Source of the DNA: Plasmodiophora brassicae
Lineage: Eukaryota; Endomyxa; Phytomyxea; Plasmodiophorida; Plasmodiophoridae
NCBI GenBank assembly: GCA_039704465.1
Contig: JASFAU010000004.1
Location: forward strand, 744,001 to 808,000
Reading direction: 5' to 3'
Length of the DNA stretch: 64,000 bases
Both the position numbers and the translations under genes were made by a program. The notes under the pieces are model-generated. The model was given only the letters and a program-made list of their open reading frames with translations, had not been told where the DNA came from and did no database searches. Each line of letters starts with the position of its first letter. Positions within the stretch are counted from its first letter, which is position 1. Positions 11,686 through 21,416 of this stretch are shown piece after piece.

Positions 11686-13238
11686 TCATTTGGGTAGAAT
11701 CTTGTCCAGAGCAGTCCGTTGTTCGTCAGTGAGCGACGTCGGGAAGTCGATATGGAATTTCACAAGCAGGTCACCGTGTTTCGATGGATAGTCGTGTTGG
11801 GGGAGCCCTTCACCGTTGAGTTTCACAACCTGAAGTGGGCGCGTTACCTGCAACGTACACGTAAACATACGAACAGGAAGATGTGCCGATCAAGCCACCT
11901 TGTCACGGGAAACTTCGACTAAATGACCATCAAGGTGTTCTATAGTGCTCTTGAACCCAACTAGAGATTCTAACAAGGAGATGTGCCTGCGCACAGTTAG
12001 AACCGAATTGCTGTGGCGAACCAGTGGCTTACGCGTCGTGACGCAGATTGTTGCCTTCTCGAACGAATCGCGGATGAGGAGCAGAGGACACCTTGAACGT
12101 GATGTGCCCCGCGGCCATATCGGGAGACTCATCCCCTTCATTTTCGAACAGGAGCAGTTCGTTTTCTGCGACGCCCTTCTCAACGTAAACATCAATGGTT
12201 TTATGACCAGGAACAACCTAGAGAAAACATGTTAGGTCAGGTAGACGTGGACGAAACGCAGTGATACCTTGCCGCCTTGACACTTGTGGCAGACTCGTTT
12301 GACCTTCTTTCCCGTTCCACCACATACATCACACGTTTGCTGAAACTGCTGATACATACCAGGAGCTAGCATTCGCCTGTTATCCCAATTCATGTATCAG
12401 ATTAAGCAAAATGTTTCAAAGCACATCCCTTACTTCACAATCTTGACACCTTGCCCGTTGCAAGCAGTGCATGTCTTAAAGTCTTCGGGCGTTTCCGCAC
12501 CGGTACCGCGACAGTGCGGGCACAGCTGCTGTCCATGAACAAGCACCTCGTGGTTCTTTCCCAAATACACATCCTCGAGGGGCACGACGAGATCCTGAAT
12601 CAAAAAGGGATGAGAACGTACAACATCAGTGCGCCCAATGTCATCTCCACCAATTCTATATCGGTGCCACGTCGTTCTTCTTGGTTCCTTCTGCCGGCTC
12701 CTCCCGTGAACAAATCGAAAATATCGGTGAACCCACCGAACCCACCACCTGGCCAGCAAACTTAGCCGAAAGGGTCGGTGCCGTCATTGCTGTGGCACTT
12801 CCTACCGGCTTGCTGCCCCTTCTTGTGCTGTTCCACGCCTTGTTCGCCGTGTTGATCATAAATTCGCCTCAAGTTCGCGTCAGACAGCGTCTCGTACGCT
12901 TTGGTGATCTCAACGAATTGGGCGGTCAACCCAGGGTCATTCTACATGATCGTTATGCACTCACTCCGACTATGCTTTATACAGCACACCTCCAAATGCA
13001 TACCTTGGTTTTATCTGGGTGATATTCCTTGGAAAGCTTCCGGTACGCACGTTTCAACTGTACCCGCTCGTCAGCACGCAGCCGATCGCCCGACACTGAA
13101 TCGGCAGACCTCTCGTTCCCCGACACTTCGGCTGACACCGAGCAGCTTGTAGTAGTCGGTGGCCGCCTTCGCCCACACGACAGCGACGACGACAACGGCG
13201 ACGATGAGGGCACGCATCCCAGACCGCGCTCTTGCCAT
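11686..13238 (-). CDS. DNAJB11: ER-luminal DnaJ co-chaperone (ERdj3/DNAJB11 type), nine exons
   Basis: Stimulates BiP ATPase in the ER lumen and binds unfolded clients. Exons: 13110-13238, 13004-13057, 12806-12941, 12651-12748, 12434-12594, 12268-12376, 12033-12217, 11899-11986, 11686-11847 (373 aa, close to the 358 aa of human DNAJB11). A signal peptide (ALIVAVVVVAVVWAKA) precedes a J domain with the HPD motif in YHPDKTK. A Gly/Phe-rich segment follows. The cysteine-rich insert (CPHCRGTG, CTACNGQG, CDVCGGTG, CHKCQGGK) and the substrate domains with LVGFKSTIEHLDGH complete the family pattern. There is no HDEL/KDEL tail; DNAJB11 also lacks one. Start 13217 is an alternative. Confidence 0.95.
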
Positions 13239-13439
13239 TGCGTGACTGAACCTGCGACTCAGAGCCACGGCAAAACGCTGCCCGCGCCCACTCTGCACGA
13301 ACCGGCGCGATCTGTCCCCTGTTCGGTTTCCAATGGGAAAGTCATCAGTCGGGACGTGTTTCAGCACATCCTCCTCGGGGTTTATTGCAAAGAGGGTGAA
13401 ACCAACGATGCCCATTGACGGGGAGCAGCAGGGTGCGAC

Positions 13440-15170
13440 TCAGCAGGTTAGATATGGTCCTGGATCACAGCCCAGCAGCTGGCAGATGCGTTTGAACTGG
13501 GTGATGCGGTCCTGGGCCTGTGCTGGGTTGTTGCCGTTGCACTCGAGACCGCCGTTGATGATTGAAATGGATTGGCCGAATTGCGGCGGCGACTGAATCA
13601 GGACGTTGTGCATCGAGTCCTTCGGTGACTGCGGTGTCATGTAGAACCAGAGCGCCGAGCGGAACAACAGGTCGGGGCTGGACGATAGCATGTCAGGGTT
13701 CTGGTAAAGTTGAACGCTTTGCGCCGATGTTAGCGTCTGCCCAAACGCGATGTAGTTGAAATTCCAGGACAGCTGGAGTGGCCCGCGCCCATGGTAGTTG
13801 GCGCTTGGGTAGCATGGCCACTGGGGGGTTTGGCTGCAGTACGTTGCTGGAGTCGTGTACCCGAGCTCGTTGACGTAGCAGAACGATCCGGATTCGTGAA
13901 CGGCATGCGCCAGGAACCCGGCAATATCCGTCAGGCGGTTCTGCAGTGTCCCCTGGTTGCCGAACAGGGGGAACGCAGACGCCGCCTGAATGAATGCCGA
14001 GTACGTGTAAACGCCATGCCCTTCGCAGGTAGTACTTGTTGACAGCAGGGAGTCGAAGACGCTCTCTGGGATCAGGCTGGCGATTGATGATTGTTGAGCT
14101 GCGGCCGGTACAGGAGGTGCCGTCGAACAGTATTGTGATCCAGAACCGCAGTAACCTGATAACACAACTTCGGTGACTATGCCAGAATGATGCCAAGAGA
14201 TCACTTCCAAACCGTATGGAGAGCAGCACTGATCGGAGGCACACCCAGCATTGCCAAACGCCAGTCCACAACGACCATCAGCTCGTGGCGTAGTGACGGC
14301 CTGGTAGACGGACGCCGAGTTGCAGTAATCGCTGGTCGTTCCACAGAAACCTACGTTGATAGTCCGTCAGCATTGATCTATGCCAAGACGACGCTGCGTG
14401 TGGTTGACAGCTTACCCCACTGGCTGCAGCAGGACCCGACTGGACACAAGGGAAGCGACGTCCCGCAGGCCTGCGCTGCAGGGGCGATCTTCAGTACGGT
14501 CGGCGCTGGCGTGGTTGGCTTTGGGAATGGGACCATAGGGTACATCGACTGAGCGTTGCAGTAGTCGATTGTGGACCCGCAGTACCCTGCCATTGGGGTC
14601 AAAACTGAGGAACCAGGATTCCTTTGAAGGATCCTAAGGGCCACGTACCCCACTGGCTGCAGCAGCTTCCAGGATTGCAGAGTGGTAGGCCAGTGCCACA
14701 CCGTTGCGCTGGCGTAGGCACAGGCGCAGACCTTGTCGTCGGTCGTTTTGTGGTGACGATCGGGTTCACAGGGTAGATCGACATCGAATTGCAAAACGAT
14801 GACGAGCTGCCACAGTACCCATATTGGGAGCAGCAGTTGCCCGGCGAGCACCCTGCGTTGCCGAAGCTCGGCCCACATCTCCCGTCGGCCCTTGGCGCCG
14901 TTGTTCCACAGTATTCTGGGCCGCTCCCACAGTACCCGTACAGCGAGCAGCTGCGACAGGATATTAGCGCGCCTGTCATATATTCCGAGGTCGAGGTTAC
15001 CAGTTCCCGGCCGTACAGGGCGCGCTGCCGTAGTTGGGACCGCAGCGCCCATCCGTCCGAGGCAGCGGGCCGGTTGGAGGCGCTGACGTGGCTCCTGAAA
15101 CGGCGGCGGCAAACGGGACCGTGTATGCACAGACGAACAGGCTGATGACGAACGGAATGCGATGCGGCAT
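13440..15170 (-). CDS. Secreted GH19 chitinase with five CBM18 chitin-binding domains, five exons
   Basis: Cleaves chitin. Exons: 15001-15170, 14649-14950, 14416-14586, 14213-14350, 13440-14155 (498 aa). A signal peptide opens the protein (PFVISLFVCAYTVPFAAA). Five hevein-type CBM18 domains follow, recognised by CCSQWG/YGYCG and the paired cysteines; domains 3-5 are each split by a phase-1 intron at the same Gly codon. The last 230 residues are a GH19 domain with the catalytic Glu in HAVHESGSFCYVNE and the substrate-binding NYHGRGPLQLSWNFNY. The catalytic residues look intact. GH19 with CBM18 is known from plants and some protists and fungi; a role in remodelling the organism's own chitin or attacking that of others is inferred. 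Confidence 0.95.
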
Positions 15171-15404
15171 CGGAGAATGCACGACTCTTGTGGCCTTCAG
15201 ATTCGGTCCACGATTTGGAGTACACATTTCGACCCTGCCTTTCTCCACAAAGGCTTGGAACCTTCCAGTTTGCAGCGCGAAAGGACCTTCCGATCAAGAT
15301 ATCAGAGACCCTACCCCGCGCTCTGTGATACTCCACATGGCGACGTACGTGGCAGTACCCCGTGTTTATTACTCCAAATCAAAGCCCTGCTTTGTTATGA
15401 AATG

Positions 15405-16897
15405 TCACTCCTCCTGGATCAAAGGTCGGAAATCGAAATCAGTCAGCCGGGTTGTTGACAGGGCGTTTCGGAAGACTGTTCCAGCCGCCGGTGTGAAGAA
15501 GTTCCCCCACAGCATCAACGAATTCAACTTTGACGCGGTCTTTCCCGCAACGACATCTGACAGCGCCACCAGGCCCGGTTCCGCTAAACTTGTATAGCTC
15601 AAATCGAGCCTGCGGATGATGTTAGATGGGGACATGACGATCGGGTTTCGATAGAGTACCGTTCCAGAACCATATTGGTCCTCAAGGAGCCGGCGATTGC
15701 TTTGCCGCCCTCGTCAATAATGCGATTCCCGGCCAGGTCCAAGTCAGTGATTGAGCAGGGTCCCGAAAGGTACCCTGCAAGTAGAACGGCGCCGCCCGGC
15801 CCGATCTGGTTACTGAGAATTGGGTTAGCAATGCTGGGAGAAGTTTAGAGACATCCGATGCTCGCGAACGTACCAGCGCAAGTTGAGGGTGCGAAGCGTC
15901 TTGTTCTGCGACAGACCTTTGACAAGCCATTCCACACCTTGGTCTCTGATGCGGTTCTTGGACAGATTCAATGACGTCAACGTCGTGTTAGTCGCAATCA
16001 TCGTGCTGAGGTGAATGCTGCCTTCGTCATCCAGTGTGAGGATTCTCGGGTTCTCAATAGATAGTTCCTACAGACGCCATTGAGGGACACGGCCAATGAC
16101 AATCGGTGTAATATCGCCTGACCATTACGGTCGTGTTCGTCTGCATTGACTTGGCAATTTGGATGATTGCATTGATCCCCATTTCGGTATTGCCCAAATC
16201 GACGCGCGTCAACATTAACATGGGTTTCGCAAACGCCCTTCCTAAAGCGCATACACCTGATGGGGCCCGTTAGCGGACGTCGAGCAATAAAACGTGGACC
16301 GGACCCCCGACCTGCATCCCCAATCGGGTTTCCGTTAAGGTTGATGTCCACGATTGAGCGCTGACCCTCCAGCGCGTGCGCCAGTGCCAGGCCGCCAACC
16401 TCTCCGATACCATTCGCTCGCAAGTTCAGGGACCTTAGCGTTTGCGTGCTCTGCAAGTGACATCAGTGTTTGGGGCGCGTAACTCAACAGAGGGCCCTAC
16501 GCGCATCATGGCGCTAAGGGCCTTAGCACCATTGTTTTCGATGTTGTTGACGCTGAGGTCAATGCTCGTGATGGATGCGTCTGCGAACGCTGTCAACGAC
16601 TCCGACAGCGCGAACACATCATCGTCCTGGATCTTCTCCTTCTCCGACAAGCTGGCGCCGTTTAATAACAGTGACGACAATTGCTGCCTGGGATACAGCG
16701 ACCAGCTGTTAATCGAAAGGTAAAACGGCGCGACAGATGGACGCCCACCCTCGCTCAATGGCGTCATTGACGCGTTTAATTATCAACGGATGAGGATCAT
16801 CGCCGAAGTTATCACATTTGCCTTTGTACAGGTCCAGGAAATGCTCCATAGAACCGTCTTCGGCGCGGACGCCCTCTACAACGTCGGCCGACGCCAT
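15405..16897 (-). CDS. Leucine-rich repeat protein, ribonuclease-inhibitor type, seven exons
   Basis: Exons: 16749-16897, 16501-16705, 16312-16450, 16129-16241, 15874-16067, 15660-15812, 15405-15609 (385 aa). After a 50-residue N-terminal part there are about ten RI-type repeats with the pattern L.SLDLS.N.I...GA.ALA, for example SLNLRANGIGEVGGLALAHA and DLDLAGNRIIDEGGKAIAGS. No signal peptide, kinase or NACHT domain is seen, so it is a cytosolic scaffold-type protein; NLRC3- and RNH1-like proteins share the repeat, but function cannot be inferred from it. The introns cut the solenoid at irregular phases. Confidence 0.87.
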
Positions 16898-16964
16898 CCT
16901 TTGCCAGACGGATTTAAGGAGATCGATTAGGTACGCTCAACGCGCCAGTAAAAAGAGCACAGCG

Positions 16965-17618
16965 TTAAACTTGCATTTTACTTGGCATCGTGGTGTCTAG
17001 CCATGACACAATCCTAGTGACATTTGCTTCGAGGTCGTCGACTGTATCGCTTCTGAGCTCGTGAACGATTGCTGGATCAAAACTCTCTCTGGATTCATCG
17101 AGTACAACCTGAGCGTGGGCATGAGCTACGACACTCACAGAACGAAGCAACGTTGACCGGACCTGCATGATCTCAGCTTCGATGTTCTCCGAGATTTTGT
17201 TCTGAGCATACCGCCTCTGCTCGAGGCGATTGTACAGGATCGTATTATCAGTTCGCAGTACGAGCACGATATCGATCAGCTCCTCAGGGAAAACGTACGG
17301 CGTGTGGAAATCGCAAACATTGCCACCCTTCTGAAGTTGAGGCGTAATGACAGACAGCAACTGAGAAGATACCCGGTCAGATGCAGTCGTTTGAAACGGA
17401 AAACGTTCCCTTACCTTTTCGTCATCCAGGAGGAGACAATCGAATGTCGCGTCGCGTCCCTGATGACAGTTGAAGGTCTTGACAATGTCGCCGACATTCA
17501 TATGCGCTAGCCCAGTAGCATTGCAGACCATCTCGCACGTGGTCGTCTTCCCGCATCCGGGCGTACCCGTGATCAGGATGTTCGGGAGCCGTCGTGTTGT
17601 GGTCTGGAAATCCTCCAT
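16965..17618 (-). CDS. AK6: Adenylate kinase 6 (hCINAP/Fap7 type), two exons
   Basis: Nuclear adenylate kinase/ATPase needed for late 18S rRNA processing in other eukaryotes. Exons: 17415-17618 and 16965-17360 (199 aa). The P-loop GTPGCGKTT, NVGDIVKTFNCHQ, DCLLLDDEK and RLEQRRYAQNKISENIEAEI identify AK6. A 54-bp intron (17361-17414) has canonical ends and, although it contains no stop and is a multiple of three, removing it restores the exact family spacing between DDEK and KGGNV. The start is the ATG at 17618, since upstream in-frame starts are not ATG. The C-terminal helix ends at a WLDTT motif as in homologues. Confidence 0.94.
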   Translation of the reverse strand: MEDFQTTTRRLPNILITGTPGCGKTTTCEMVCNATGLAHMNVGDIVKTFNCHQGRDATFDCLLLDDEKVRERFPFQTTASDRVSSQLLSVITPQLQKGGNVCDFHTPYVFPEELIDIVLVLRTDNTILYNRLEQRRYAQNKISENIEAEIMQVRSTLLRSVSVVAHAHAQVVLDESRESFDPAIVHELRSDTVDDLEANVTRIVSWLDTTMPSKMQV

Positions 17619-17738
17619 CAGCGGGCAGTTGTGTAGTTTCAGGTCCAGAAATCTGCGTGCGGACTCCGTGGCGCCCAACGACCCAAGTCGCCACTTCCAG
17701 CTAAGGCAACGTGTTGGTGGCGGAATGAGTGATGAGGC

Positions 17739-17960
17739 TTACGACCATCGTAATTCTCTGCACAGAACGCAGGTCAGATGTTGGCCGTGCAAGTTGCACT
17801 GCTGGTGCATCAGGCGCCTGTTCATTCGCTTGGCAACCAACGAAGGGACTTCGTAAACTTTCCGCGCTTGTTGTACGAGAATGCGAAGATATTGCCTGGC
17901 TGTCGTTGTCGTCGTCGCTGTACCCATGTTCGACGCCTGTTGCGTCGACGTGAACAACAT
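17739..17960 (-). CDS. Small ORF, possible LYR-like protein
   Basis: A 73-codon frame starts at ATG 17960 (ATG 17927 is also possible). Its middle (ARQYLRILVQQARKVYE) resembles the helix of LYR-motif mitochondrial assembly proteins (arginine/tyrosine-rich first helix), but the L-Y-R tripeptide itself is not present. It lies 120 bp from the start of AK6. No splice partner was found. It may be a small gene or a chance frame. Confidence 0.25.
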   Translation of the reverse strand: MLFTSTQQASNMGTATTTTTARQYLRILVQQARKVYEVPSLVAKRMNRRLMHQQCNLHGQHLTCVLCRELRWS

Positions 17961-18117
17961 TCACGGATAATATGTATCCCGCCAATTTTCTAGTATGTAC
18001 TCTGTACACCATAGTGCACAGTCGGGCTGCTTGAAACTGTCCACTTCAGCATTTGTTTGAAGTGGGGCTGTTTGAGAGTGTTCATTTGCATGAATTTGAT
18101 GAGTCGATTTGCGATAT

Positions 18118-18330
18118 TTATTGGCTCTCATCATGTCGCCACGTGCTGCTCATGCACTTTTCGTACCCTTCCTTGACGCTGTCCTTCCATTCGCGGGAAC
18201 CGGCAACGTAAGCGCGTTCGTCTATTTCTTGGGCCGGTATAACTTGGAGGTAATCTGGCTCTGATAGGTGCTTGAGCTTTTCACGAATCTCACTCGTGCG
18301 GAATGCAGTCTGCAATTCTGAAGGCCGGCA
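18118..18330 (-). CDS. Orphan 3' exon of an unresolved gene
   Basis: A frame of about 65 residues rich in Lys, Glu and aromatic residues (EIREKLKHLSEPDYL, REWKDSVKEGYEKCMSSTW) ends at a TAA that lies inside an AATAAA signal (18117-18122 on the + strand). A splice acceptor (ccttcag) lies just upstream at about 18317. The protein is not recognised, and no convincing 5' exons were found in the repeat-disturbed sequence to the right. Confidence 0.35.
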   Translation of the reverse strand, partial: CRPSELQTAFRTSEIREKLKHLSEPDYLQVIPAQEIDERAYVAGSREWKDSVKEGYEKCMSSTWRHDESQ

Positions 18331-18740
18331 TGCTCGCTGTCGTTACGTGGTAGGCGACCCATTCGAACCATCTACGAATGCGGCCTATGGCCAGTACAGC
18401 GCGCTCGTGGCCGGCGTGTTCGCCTGATGGAATCGCAGAAGTCGAAACAGAACCCGGCTCTACCACGTAACGTCAGCGAGCATGCCGCCTTCAGGATTGC
18501 TTGTTCTGTTCCAGTCCTGCGACTCACAGTTTCCATCGATTTGGATGGTGCAAACCATGAATGGCACCGGATCGCATAGCCAGTCTCTCAGCGCCCGCTC
18601 GGGCGAGTTAGCTGACCAACCGGACGCAGCACGCAATGCTGAAGCAGTGCTAAGGATCTTGCCAACCATCGTGCCGGTGAACCTGAACTGTCGAGCGACC
18701 CGTTCGAACCATCTACGAATGTGGCCTTTTGACGAGTACA
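18319..18740. repeat. Local inverted and direct repeats
   Basis: About 36 bp at 18319-18356 return as an imperfect inverted copy at 18458-18494 (core ccggcatgctcgctg against cagcgagcatgcc). Separately, about 30 bp at 18357-18387 (ttcgaaccatctacgaatg) recur in direct orientation at 18697-18727, with flanking gagcgcgctgtact-type sequence also shared. The patch carries no coherent gene and separates AK6 from the RING-CH gene. Confidence 0.7.
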
Positions 18741-18908
18741 GCGCGCTCGGCTCTGTTGCAGTCCCGCGACCCATAGGTCAGCCAGCCCGTACCTGCCGTT
18801 CCTGAGGGCGCGTCGGGGTCAATAATGCAGTGGGTGTGGACGTGGCACTCTGCTGTCTGTGCCGCGAATGATAGAATAAGTGCGTGGTCAGGGTACAGTT
18901 CGCTGGCC

Positions 18909-19803
18909 ATGATCATCGGTGTCGTGTATGATGGCGGGCGGCTTCGGGTCGAGGTCGACGACGCATCGCCGCTGCAGGCATTACTGGATGCTGTGGCCGC
19001 CGTCGATGGGCGCTACGCGGGTGGGTCGCTGCAGGCCCAGGCCGGGTCGTCCGAGATGCTGACCGACTTGTCCGTGCCCGTTGGGTCTGTGCTGGCACAT
19101 GGAACCACTGTGTTTGCACGGATTCGACCACCAGAAGGTCCTGGACAACAGGCGTCACCAGCCACCCATGCAGAGGACTCGCGTGTTCCTCCAGCGAATT
19201 CTGAACCGCACGCAACATCCGCTGGAGGATCCAGGAACAATATCTGTCGAATTTGCCATGATGCTGAGGAGACGAAAGAATCGGGACGCCTGTTCTCGCC
19301 CTGCAAATGCGCCGGAACCATGAAGCACGTGCACGTCACCTGCCTGAACGAGTGGCGCCGCATGAGCTCGAACCCGCAGAGCTTCTACCAATGCGACCAA
19401 TGCCTGTATCGCTACTCGTTGCATCGGGCGACATGGGCCCTGTGGCTGGTCGGGAACGCATCCGTCTGCGTGTAGCGTTTCCTGAAAATCGTGTTCGTCA
19501 GATGTCCGAATCGACCGTCCTGCTGGCCGCTGCCGCTCTCAGCGCATTGCTGACCATGCTCACCGCGGTCCTCGTCCAGATCATCGTTCCAGATATGGCC
19601 ATTCGAGTCTACATGGCAGGGTCAGTTAGGGCCTGGCATTCCCATCGTTCCGCCGTTTACGGGATCGCAGGCGGTTTGTTCCGCCATGGCATGTTTACCA
19701 TCACTGGTCTGCTCCGTACTTCGACTTCTACATTGCGGGGGCGGCCGGCGTTGCATGCATTGGCGCGGGCATGTACCTGATATCAGAGTACCGAATGATG
19801 TGA
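18909..19803 (+). CDS. RING-CH (MARCH-type) membrane E3 ubiquitin ligase, three exons
   Basis: Transfers ubiquitin to membrane proteins. Exons: 18909-19448, 19502-19620, 19671-19803 (263 aa). The RING-CH zinc site is complete: CRIC, then CKC, HVTCL and CDQC, with the C-C-C-C-C-H-C-C order and the conserved Trp after LNEW. The first 60 residues look like a beta-grasp (ubiquitin-like) strand pattern. Two or three membrane helices follow (VLLAAAALSALLTMLTAVLV and DFYIAGAAGVACIGAGMYLI). Homologues often have a longer tail; a hydrophobic frame downstream to 20118 could be extra exons, but no splice combination kept the frame. Confidence 0.85.
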
Positions 19804-20171
19804 AGGACGTATTAGCCACGTTGCCTGCGCCTTCTAACTGACGGACGCCCAGGAGAGATCGTGACGACGGATGGCGGCATCTGGTGCATTTCGGGTTGTG
19901 GCTAGCAAGCCTATCGCATCAGCATCTGGCTCGCGTAGGTTCGTGGGGTGCCATCTGCTCCATACCGTTTGTCTGGTGGTGCTCACTGCTGATCGTCAGG
20001 CATGATTGTCGGTCTTGCCGTGTCCTACAAGAACTTGTTCGACATTGCCCGTCAGCAGTGCCTGCATTGGAGCACGACCTATGGCGAGATGCTGCTCGAG
20101 GTGCATGCGAATTCCTGATAAAAGAGAGACAGTGTTCCATCTATGTATGACGAACGCCCTGTGGTATCGGT
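19804..20171. other. Downstream of the RING-CH gene, unresolved hydrophobic frames
   Basis: A + frame at 19884-20150 and another ending at 20118 (MIVGLAVSYKNLFDIA) have membrane-like or helical character. They may be unrecognised 3' exons of the RING-CH gene or non-coding sequence. Confidence 0.4.
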
Positions 20172-20519
20172 TTACTCATCTTGCGTGTTGAACTCGCTGA
20201 GCCTAAAGCTTCGCGTCTGCAAGACTTGCACCGGTTCCGTTGTCGACGGGCGGCGAGCTGCCATCGCCTCCCTGCAGGCCTTGGCGTCCGCTGAGATGTC
20301 ATGCACCGATGCTCGCCCGGAAAACTTGGTACGAACGGCATCGTCGCACGACTCCAGTAGGAGCATGTTCAGTCGCCGACGCAACCGCCCGATATACATC
20401 GACAGGACAACGATGCCCACCAGGAACATGGTGCATGCGGCCAGTTCGGCACGGACGGTGCCACTGTCCAGCAGGCCCAGCTGGTGTTCCGCCGGTCGCA
20501 TAGCCGCGGAAGGATCCAT
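20172..20519 (-). CDS. Small single-pass membrane protein, unrecognised
   Basis: An uninterrupted 115-codon frame starts at ATG 20519. One hydrophobic helix (MFLVGIVVLSMYIG) is followed by a basic RLRRR stop-transfer signal and a polar C-terminal tail. No signal peptide and no known domain is visible. It is tail-to-tail with the RING-CH gene and 107 bp downstream of the next minus-strand gene. The membrane-protein pattern and ATG support it, but a chance frame is possible. Confidence 0.45.
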   Translation of the reverse strand: MDPSAAMRPAEHQLGLLDSGTVRAELAACTMFLVGIVVLSMYIGRLRRRLNMLLLESCDDAVRTKFSGRASVHDISADAKACREAMAARRPSTTEPVQVLQTRSFRLSEFNTQDE

Positions 20520-20625
20520 CCCTTATCGTCTCCTCCCAGCAGGATATTTTCGCTCGACCGATATCAACCTTCTCGCCGGTCTCGTGTCGAGGCCCACAAG
20601 TGCAACGAGAATCGGGGAGGGGGCT

Positions 20626-21402
20626 TTATTCGAAATGGCTAGGTCCCCATCCGAACCAATGATGGAATGGGTTCCAGACCTTGTCGGCCCCGCTCCTCTC
20701 CCTGCTGTTCTTCTCTGTCAGGATCTTGAGCAGCGCTAGACGGAATGGGCGCTGCTCCTCGGGTACCCTGTGCGACTCGAACTTATCCGGGTGCAGAGAC
20801 AGGGCGGCGACCTTGTGCTTGGGCGACCGTCCGCCGGTGACAATCAGCGACAGGCTGTCCACTGACTTCTTCTCGCACCACTTCTCCAGACTGAACGATG
20901 TCCCAGACCGTTCATGGTGCTGCACCAACTGCCACAGGTCATCCAGCGATTCGATCTCGATTGGCGCCGGCGTGTTCCTCGTCTGGGACGGCCTTGGCAA
21001 TGTGTCAAGGGGCGTGTCTGGTACAGACTCCACCACCGTTACTGTGTCGTTCGCGTCTTCCGAGTGGTTGCTAGGTGGAACGAAATGTTCACCTGGCGGT
21101 CGCCTGCGGGCCGCCCTTATAGATTCGGCATGAAGCCTGTCTAGGTTGCGAAGCTCTTCCTCTTGTTGCGCATGTTCTTCAGCCTGTTTCCGACGTTCCT
21201 CGTCGGCTAGGCGTCTCTCGGTCTCTCTGCGCTCTTGCTCCGCTTGCTTCTCCCGAGCCTCGACGCGAATCCTGTCCTGCTCAGCACGGTGCCGATTCCG
21301 ATACACGATTAGGCTTAGGGTGCCGATCCCGATGCATAGAATGACTGTTAGTGCAACCAGTGTACAGGCCACGTGTTTGGACTGGCGACGACGCCCTTCC
21401 AT
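20626..21402 (-). CDS. Membrane protein with coiled coil and J-like HPDK domain
   Basis: 258 aa in one exon from ATG 21402. An N-terminal membrane helix (VALTVILCIGIGTLSLIVY) is followed by a strongly charged coiled coil of Glu, Arg and Gln repeats (about residues 40-100). A Ser/Pro linker leads to a C-terminal helical unit with LSLHPDKFESH, which resembles the J-domain-related WHPDKF module of fungal and NFKBIL1-type proteins, including the HPD tripeptide. It may recruit an Hsp70 to a membrane; that is inference. The module is short, so a non-J function is also possible. Confidence 0.6.
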   Translation of the reverse strand: MEGRRRQSKHVACTLVALTVILCIGIGTLSLIVYRNRHRAEQDRIRVEAREKQAEQERRETERRLADEERRKQAEEHAQQEEELRNLDRLHAESIRAARRRPPGEHFVPPSNHSEDANDTVTVVESVPDTPLDTLPRPSQTRNTPAPIEIESLDDLWQLVQHHERSGTSFSLEKWCEKKSVDSLSLIVTGGRSPKHKVAALSLHPDKFESHRVPEEQRPFRLALLKILTEKNSRERSGADKVWNPFHHWFGWGPSHFE

Positions 21403-21416
21403 GCTATGACTTTTAA

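Noticed and set aside
17618..17678. Longer AK6 start upstream of 17618
   Set aside because: The upstream in-frame initiator is TTG, and homologues start close to the P-loop.
18909..20118. Longer RING-CH gene ending at 20118
   Set aside because: The downstream frame looks like a family C terminus, but no set of GT-AG introns kept the frame open, so the gene was ended at 19803.
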